Positions 58,519 through 64,000 of a DNA stretch of 64,000 nt are shown here, in pieces. This DNA comes from Pilimelia columellifera (GTDB taxonomy: Bacteria; Actinomycetota; Actinomycetes; Mycobacteriales; Micromonosporaceae), in the NCBI RefSeq assembly GCF_039532605.1, contig NZ_BAAARY010000004.1, positions 1-64,000 on the forward strand, given 5' to 3'. The stretch's first letter is position 1; each line of letters begins with the position of its first letter. Made by a program: the position numbers and the translations under genes. The notes under the pieces are model-generated. The model was not told where the DNA came from. It made no database searches and was given only the letters and a program-made list of their open reading frames with translations.

Positions 58519-59106
58519 TCAGTCGCCGGCGGCCGGCAACGTCACCTGGCCGACGGCGACGCCGTCGAGAGTCAGCTCCGCGGAGCGCGCTGACCGCGGC
58601 ACGTCGAACACGACCTCGCCGGTGAGGCGGGACCCGGGCGGCAGCCTACGGCCCGGCACGTCCACCCGGTAGGGGGTGAGGCGCTCGCCGGCGACCCGCA
58701 GCCCGAAGTCCTCGGCCGCGTAGCTCATCGGGTCCAGCGGCCCGGCGCCCAGGGTGACCGTGATGCTCACCCGTCGCAGCGGCGCCCGGCCGGTGGCCGC
58801 AGTGGCGGTCTGAGGCCTACGGACTCCGGCGACGCGGTCGATCCGGATTCCGCCCGTGGCCGACACCGGCCCGGCAGGCGCCGGCGGCGCGCTCCGGGGG
58901 CTCGCCGACCCGATGAGCAGCCAGGCCCCGAACAGCGCCAGCACGACTCCCGTGACCAACCGCCGATCCAGCCGATCCGGCTGACCCGCTGACCGGATCC
59001 GGGTCACCTCGCCGGCGCCGCTGCCACGGCGGGTGGGCCCGGTGGCGGACCCAGCCCGGGCGGCGACCACGCGGGCCGGGTACGGCGGACGGTCGTGACG
59101 CCTCAT
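58519..59106 (-). CDS. Membrane-anchored beta-sandwich protein, unknown function
   Basis: 195 residues; ATG follows GGGAGGTG. An Arg-rich N terminus (1-50), one transmembrane helix (about 49-66), then an extracytoplasmic domain with strand-rich patterns ending in SAELTLDGVAVGQVTL. The fold looks like a DUF4352/immunoglobulin-like domain, by impression only. It is divergent from the SARP-like regulator, with about 217 bases between. Confidence 0.75.
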   Translation of the reverse strand: MRRHDRPPYPARVVAARAGSATGPTRRGSGAGEVTRIRSAGQPDRLDRRLVTGVVLALFGAWLLIGSASPRSAPPAPAGPVSATGGIRIDRVAGVRRPQTATAATGRAPLRRVSITVTLGAGPLDPMSYAAEDFGLRVAGERLTPYRVDVPGRRLPPGSRLTGEVVFDVPRSARSAELTLDGVAVGQVTLPAAGD

Positions 59107-59323
59107 CCGCACCTCCCGCCGCGCGCACCGCCGACCCAGCTCAGACGCGGTGTGCCGCGACGATCGCACGCTGGCCTGTGGCCCCGGTGTGGCGACGCTG
59201 AGCCGGCGGGACCTGAGAGTTCTACGGTCCCCGCCGCGTCAGCCGAACTACTGGACGTGACACAGGCGTGCCGCCGGCGGCGCAGCGCCCGCCTGCGCCC
59301 AGCCATCGACGAGAGGACGCGAC

Positions 59324-61132
59324 GTGCGGGTTCAGGTACTAGGTCGACTGTCCGCCTACGACCACGCGGGGCGGGCACTCGCTGTCGAGGATCTTCCCCG
59401 ACGCGCCCGCCAGGTGCTCAGCGTCCTGGCAGCCCGGCACGACCGCCCCCAGTCCAAGGACGCGCTGGCCGACGCCGTCTGGGGCGAGGACCTGCCCGGC
59501 AACCACGTCGCCGCGCTGGAACACTACGTCTCGCTGATCCGCCGCACGCTGGAGCCGGGTCAGCCAACCTCCGCCTCGTTCATCGTCACCCGCTCCGCCG
59601 GTTACCTGTTCGCCACCGAGCGGGCGTCCCTGGATCTCGCGCTGCTACGGACCCTGGCCCGGGAGGCCGAGACGCAGCCGCCGGGCGGGCAGCAACGGCT
59701 GGCGTGCCGCCGGCAGATCCTCGACCTCGCCACCGACCTGCCCTTCCTCGACGACGAGTACGCCGACTGGGCGGCCGGCGTCCGCGGCGAGGTGCGCGAC
59801 CACCTGCTGGGATCGTTACGGGAGCTGGCCGAGGCGGCGCTCGACGGCGAGCCCGCCCGGGCGCTGCGACTCGCCCAGGACGCGATCGCCATGGACCCGT
59901 ACTCCGAGCAGCCCTACCGGGTGGCGATGCGAGCCGCCGCCGCGTTGGAGCGCACCGATGACGCCCTGCGCTGGTTCGACCGCTGCCGCCAGGCGCTGGC
60001 GACCGAGCTGGACGTGACCCCGTCCGCCGAGACCGTCGCCCTTCGTGACCAGATCCGGGCCAGGCGCGGCGACGGGCAGTCCCGCCCCACTCTGGCGGCC
60101 AGACCCGCCGAAGCCCCCGATCCCGACTTCATCGGCCGGCAGACCGAGCTTGAGCTGATCCTCGGCGACCGGACCACACCGGTGGTGCATCTGGTCGGTC
60201 CGATCGGCGCCGGCAAGTCGGCGCTGCTGGCCGCCGTCGCCGCCCGCCGGCCTGGCCGCGTCGGGGTCGGCAGGGGGCCGGGACCCGACAGCCCCGACAG
60301 CCTCCGGCTGGCCTGGCTCCGCTCCGCGCTCGGAGCCATCGACGCGGGCGCCGCCGCCCGGGACGTCGTCGACGCGGCGATGGCCCAGCGACGCGGCCTC
60401 ACCGTTGACGAGCTGGAACGGGTGGCCACCGCGTTGACCGGGTCCGGGCCGTTGGTGCTGGCCGTGGACGACGCCGCCGACCTGGATCCCGACAGTGTCA
60501 CCGAGCTGTCCTGGCTGCGGCATCAGGTTCCGGAGCTGCGCCTGGTGCTGGCCTACCGGTATCCGTCCGCGCTGGCGGGGCGCCCGGTGGCCAACCTCGG
60601 CGCCGACGTGGTGCTGCGGCTGTCGCCGCTCACGGCCGCGGACCTGGCGGGAACCGACGGACTGTGGGAGCGCACGGGCGGAGTTCCAGCCCTCGTCGGC
60701 GCCGCCGGGCACCCGCCTGCGGTAGCCGAGTCGGTGGCCCTGCACGTAGCCCGGGTCCGGACGCGGCCACTGCCGCCAGCGGCCTGGGAGCTGCTGCGCC
60801 TCACCGCGATCCTCGGCCCGCTGTCGATCGGCGAGCTGCGGGAGCTGGCGTCGCTGCCGCTGCCGGAGATCCTGGCTGCCGTCGACCACCTCGCGCACGC
60901 GCACCTGCTCGTCGAGTCGCCCGAAGGCCCGGTCTCGCACCGGGCGAGCCTCGTCGGCCAGGCCATCGCCGCGCAGGTCTCCGCCGCGCACGCCGCCCAC
61001 CTCGCCGAACGGCTCGCCGTGATCCGGGGCCGGGCCGGTGCTGCCGCTGGTCCGGCCGGAACGCTCACCGGGCCGACCCGACGACGGCGCTCCCCCGCCG
61101 TTGAGGGCCGGAATGTGAGCTCCCCGGCCTGA
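59324..61132 (+). CDS. SARP-like transcriptional regulator with BTAD and ATPase segments
   Basis: 602 residues from GTG 59324 after GAGAGGAC. The N-terminal OmpR-type winged helix (about 1-92) has RARQVLSVLAAR and IVTRSAGYLF. A BTAD domain spans about 98-245. An ATPase-like segment follows with Walker A GPIGAGKSALL (about 288-298) and Walker B VLAVDDAADLD. There is no TPR domain, so it is between small SARPs and large AfsR/LAL types. Such proteins activate secondary-metabolite or developmental genes, but no biosynthetic cluster is visible here. The target is unknown. Confidence 0.9.
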   Translation: MRVQVLGRLSAYDHAGRALAVEDLPRRARQVLSVLAARHDRPQSKDALADAVWGEDLPGNHVAALEHYVSLIRRTLEPGQPTSASFIVTRSAGYLFATERASLDLALLRTLAREAETQPPGGQQRLACRRQILDLATDLPFLDDEYADWAAGVRGEVRDHLLGSLRELAEAALDGEPARALRLAQDAIAMDPYSEQPYRVAMRAAAALERTDDALRWFDRCRQALATELDVTPSAETVALRDQIRARRGDGQSRPTLAARPAEAPDPDFIGRQTELELILGDRTTPVVHLVGPIGAGKSALLAAVAARRPGRVGVGRGPGPDSPDSLRLAWLRSALGAIDAGAAARDVVDAAMAQRRGLTVDELERVATALTGSGPLVLAVDDAADLDPDSVTELSWLRHQVPELRLVLAYRYPSALAGRPVANLGADVVLRLSPLTAADLAGTDGLWERTGGVPALVGAAGHPPAVAESVALHVARVRTRPLPPAAWELLRLTAILGPLSIGELRELASLPLPEILAAVDHLAHAHLLVESPEGPVSHRASLVGQAIAAQVSAAHAAHLAERLAVIRGRAGAAAGPAGTLTGPTRRRRSPAVEGRNVSSPA

Positions 61133-61161
61133 GCGCCCGCGCCTGTGGCCGCCGCCCGTCG

Positions 61162-62244
61162 TCAGCGGTCGAAGCGGTACAGGTTGTAGGAACGCATGAT
61201 GCGGATGAGGTTGCTGGAGTAGGTAGGGCCGGTGGCGTAGCCGGCCCGGTGGATGGCCACCGCGAACTGGTTCGGACTCCGGGTGTACCGGAACGCGCCC
61301 CGGTAGCGCGGGCGTTGGCGCAGCGCCCGTCCGTGATCGACCATCGAGCCGGTGAGACTGGGATACGCCCGGAACGAGGCGCGCGTCCGCCAGCACCGGC
61401 CCTTGCCGCATTCGGTGGTGGCGTAACTGCGACAACCGACGGCGATACCGCCCGGGGCGCCGAAACACTTCATCCCGAAGTAGTTGTGGTCGCGACGGGT
61501 GAGCAGGCTGCGTCCCCAGCCAGATTCCAGGATCGCCTGGGCGATGGTCACCGAGGCGGGCACCCGGTACGCCCGGTAGCTGGCCCGGGCGCCGCCGGCG
61601 ACCCGCAGGACGAACGCCGCGGTCCCCGGGGGCGCGGTCCACGGCGCCTGGCCGCACCACGGCAGCACCGGCACGCTCGGCGACCAGCGGATCAACGCCG
61701 CCGGGGCGTAGCGGCCGTTGGTGAGCAGATACCAGGAGTTGGTGGCGCCGTAGGGACCCCGGATCCGCTGGCCCCAGCGCTGGCAGCGGACGCCGACGGA
61801 GGTGCCGCGCAGAAGCCGCCCAGCCGGGGCGGAGGCCAGGCCGGGACCGCGGCGCATCATGATCGTGGTGGTGGCGTGGCCGAGCGCGCGGCGGCCGTCG
61901 CCGCCGCACCAGGCGACCACCCGGTTGGGACGCCACTGGACGAAACCGTCGGAGAGGTACCCGCCGGTGGACAGTCGGTTCCAGAAACCGCTACGGCGGA
62001 CCGGACCGGCGATCCCCTGCCCGTAGACCTGGCACAGGACGCCGACACGGACGCCGTGCGCGACCTGGCCGACGACGCGGTGCCCGGTGGTCGGGCCGGC
62101 GCGAAGGCTCAGCGACGCGCCGGCGGCGGCGATGGTGGCGCTGCGACGCGGGGCGGCCTGCGCGGCATCTCGAACGGCCACCAGGTCGGCGGCGACGATG
62201 GTCGCGGCCACCGCGGCGACGGACAGCATCGTGAGCAACCGCAT
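61162..62244 (-). CDS. Secreted glucosaminidase with two SH3-like repeats
   Basis: 360 residues. A signal peptide spans about 1-30. Two SH3b-like repeats (about 35-115 and 120-200) each contain RxGPG or RAGPT and a WRPN/RWSP end. The C-terminal FlgJ-type glucosaminidase domain (about 220-360) has TIAQAILESGWG with the catalytic Glu and NYFGMKCFG. It likely cuts cell-wall glycan for growth or spore development. It is divergent from typA. Confidence 0.92.
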   Translation of the reverse strand: MRLLTMLSVAAVAATIVAADLVAVRDAAQAAPRRSATIAAAGASLSLRAGPTTGHRVVGQVAHGVRVGVLCQVYGQGIAGPVRRSGFWNRLSTGGYLSDGFVQWRPNRVVAWCGGDGRRALGHATTTIMMRRGPGLASAPAGRLLRGTSVGVRCQRWGQRIRGPYGATNSWYLLTNGRYAPAALIRWSPSVPVLPWCGQAPWTAPPGTAAFVLRVAGGARASYRAYRVPASVTIAQAILESGWGRSLLTRRDHNYFGMKCFGAPGGIAVGCRSYATTECGKGRCWRTRASFRAYPSLTGSMVDHGRALRQRPRYRGAFRYTRSPNQFAVAIHRAGYATGPTYSSNLIRIMRSYNLYRFDR

Positions 62245-62439
62245 GCGTTCCCTTCCGCCTTCGGTCGTGGGCCGCCGGCGGACGGGGCCCTCAATTCGCC
62301 GATGCTATGGGTGATCGGCGACAAAATGAGGACTTTGCCGGTTTTGCCCCCACAGGACGCGCGGTGACGCCAGCGCCGTCCCGGGCGCAGATTCCGACCC
62401 GCCGCACACTGGCCGGCGACGACCGGCGAGGATGGGGCC

Positions 62440-64000
62440 ATGCAGAAAACCCGTCCTGATCTTCGTAACGTCGCCATCGTCGCGCATGTCGACCACGGCA
62501 AGACCACGCTCGTCGACGCGATGCTGCGTCAGGGCGGAGCGTTCTCCGAGCGCGCCGAACTGACTGACCGGGTCATGGACTCGGGCGATCTGGAACGGGA
62601 AAAGGGCATCACCATCCTGGCCAAGAACACGGCCATCCGGTACGTGCCCGTCGAGGGCGAGCCGGTCACGATCAACATCATCGACACTCCGGGCCATGCC
62701 GACTTCGGCGGCGAGGTCGAGCGCGGCCTCACCATGGTCGACGGCGTCATCCTGCTGGTGGACGCCTCCGAGGGTCCGCTGCCGCAGACCCGGTTCGTGC
62801 TGCGCAAGGCGCTCAAGGCCCGCCTGCCGATCATTCTGGTGATCAATAAGGTCGACCGTCCGGACGCCCGGATCTCCGAGGTTGTCGACGAGACCTACGA
62901 GCTGTTCCTGGACCTGGACGCCGACGAGGCCCAGATCGAGTTCCCGATCATCTACGCCTGCGCCCGCGACGGGGTCGCCTCGCTGCTCAAGCCCGAGGAC
63001 GGCAAGGTCCCCGACGACAGCGACAGCCTCGAACCGCTTTTCCGCACCCTGCTCGACACGATCCCGGCGCCGGTGTACACCGAGGGCGCGCCGTTGCAGG
63101 CCCACGTGACGAACCTCGACGCGTCGCCGTTCCTGGGCCGCCTGGCGCTGTGCCGGGTGCGCGAGGGAGTCATCCGCAAGGGCCAGACCGCCGCCTGGTG
63201 CAAGACCGACGGCACCACGAGCACCGTGCGCGTCTCCGAGCTGCTCATGACCGACGGCTTGGAGCGCAAGCCGGCCGACAGCGCCGGCCCCGGTGACATC
63301 ATCGCCATCGCCGGCATCCCGGACATCATGATCGGCGAGACGCTGGCCGACCCGGAGAACCCGGTCGCGCTGCCGCTCATCACCGTGGACGAGCCCGCGA
63401 TCTCCATGGTCATCGGCACCAACAGCTCGCCGCTGGTCGGCAGGGTCAAGGGGGCCAAGGTCACCGCCCGGATGGTCAAAGACCGGCTGGACAAGGAACT
63501 GGTCGGCAACGTCTCGCTGCGGATCCTGACGACCGAGCGCCCCGACGCGTGGGAGGTTCAGGGCCGGGGCGAGCTGGCGCTGGCGATCCTGGTCGAGCAG
63601 ATGCGCCGGGAGAACTACGAGCTGACCGTCGGCAAGCCGCAGGTCGTCACCCGGCAGATCGACGGCAAGACCTGCGAGCCGGTCGAGCGGCTGACGATCG
63701 ACTCCCCCGAGGAGCACATGGGCGCGATCACCCAGCTGCTGGCCACCCGCAAGGGCCGGATGGAGCAGTACACCAACCACAACACCGGCTGGATCCGGAT
63801 GGAGTGGCTCATCCCGGCCCGGGGTCTTATCGGTTTCCGGACCGAGTTCCTCACCGAGACCCGCGGCACCGGCATTGCCCACCACGTCTTCGAGACCTAC
63901 GAGCCGTGGTTCGGCGAGCTGCGCACCCGCAACAACGGCTCGCTCGTCGCCGACCGCACCGGCGTCGTGACGTCCTTCGCCATGCTCAACCTGCAGGAGC
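62440..64000 (+). CDS. typA: Ribosome-associated GTPase TypA/BipA, partial (right edge)
   Basis: 520 codons are visible before the window ends. ATG at 62440 after GAGGA. The GTPase domain shows AHVDHGKTTL, the switch I EREKGITI, DTPGHADFGGEV and NKVD. EF-G-like domains III and V follow, with GRGELALAILVEQMRRE and RGLIGFRTEF. BipA binds ribosomes and is needed under stress or low temperature. Only the C-terminal domain is cut off. Confidence 0.97.
   Translation, partial: MQKTRPDLRNVAIVAHVDHGKTTLVDAMLRQGGAFSERAELTDRVMDSGDLEREKGITILAKNTAIRYVPVEGEPVTINIIDTPGHADFGGEVERGLTMVDGVILLVDASEGPLPQTRFVLRKALKARLPIILVINKVDRPDARISEVVDETYELFLDLDADEAQIEFPIIYACARDGVASLLKPEDGKVPDDSDSLEPLFRTLLDTIPAPVYTEGAPLQAHVTNLDASPFLGRLALCRVREGVIRKGQTAAWCKTDGTTSTVRVSELLMTDGLERKPADSAGPGDIIAIAGIPDIMIGETLADPENPVALPLITVDEPAISMVIGTNSSPLVGRVKGAKVTARMVKDRLDKELVGNVSLRILTTERPDAWEVQGRGELALAILVEQMRRENYELTVGKPQVVTRQIDGKTCEPVERLTIDSPEEHMGAITQLLATRKGRMEQYTNHNTGWIRMEWLIPARGLIGFRTEFLTETRGTGIAHHVFETYEPWFGELRTRNNGSLVADRTGVVTSFAMLNLQE

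Overview
The window is about 64 kb of very GC-rich chromosomal DNA from a filamentous, sporulating actinomycete. Markers that support this are the sporulation regulator WhiA, a BTAD/SARP-type regulator, the actinobacterial release-factor-like protein acVLRF1, OpcA beside zwf, a SufR-led suf operon carrying an internal Rieske ferredoxin, and many GTG starts with 1- or 4-base gene overlaps. A Micromonosporaceae-like genome fits best; that placement is inferred from gene order and protein style and was not tested by a search. I saw no rRNA, tRNA, CRISPR array, insertion sequence or prophage.

Layout. 1-7 kb: a Gln/Gly-rich partial protein, aconitase with a candidate AcnR operator on its promoter, a HAD-like protein lacking its nucleophile, the TetR-type aconitase repressor acnR, and a half-size ABC exporter. 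6.9-10 kb: a sulfide/persulfide detoxification operon (CstR-like repressor, MBL-rhodanese fusion, rhodanese-DUF2892 protein, TauE exporter) behind a promoter whose spacer and -10 box are covered by a near-perfect operator. 10-16 kb: enoyl-CoA hydratase-like protein, small HTH protein, ABC-F ATPase, zinc metallopeptidase, acVLRF1 and a secreted trypsin-like protease with a P-domain. 16.8-23.6 kb: sufR-B-D-(Rieske)-C-S-U-T. 23.7-35 kb: heme A synthase and heme O synthase flanking an AT-rich islet, then the pentose phosphate operon tkt-tal-pgi-zwf-opcA-pgl, then secG facing it. 35.5-40.4 kb: a four-gene translationally coupled signalling cassette headed by an uncharacterised protein. 40.5-48.6 kb: gap-pgk-tpiA and whiA-yvcK-rapZ-uvrC. 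48.7-64 kb: Tat-type Rieske lipoprotein, uvrA, rsgA, an MBL hydrolase, an alpha/beta hydrolase, a probable gene remnant, a DUF456 membrane protein, a secreted NCHSYAW-type protein, an FKBP isomerase, a membrane-anchored protein, a SARP-like regulator, a secreted glucosaminidase and the start of typA/bipA (cut by the right edge).

Most of the window is core metabolism and DNA repair. Two local systems stand out. One is the CstR-type sulfur operon: the promoter, operator and leaderless start can all be read, and its dioxygenase-like enzyme has Gly where the family has a metal-binding Asp. The other is the cassette at 35480-40359: an unknown ~440-residue protein, a PAS histidine kinase, an Rcp1-like response regulator and a REC-PAS-kinase-REC hybrid, joined by 4-base overlaps or a 1-base gap. 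The unknown protein has a C-terminal motif that faintly recalls the tryptophan/indoleamine dioxygenase superfamily, so a heme- or ligand-sensing role is a testable guess. Strong inverted repeats, several of them long and perfect, mark most convergent gene ends.
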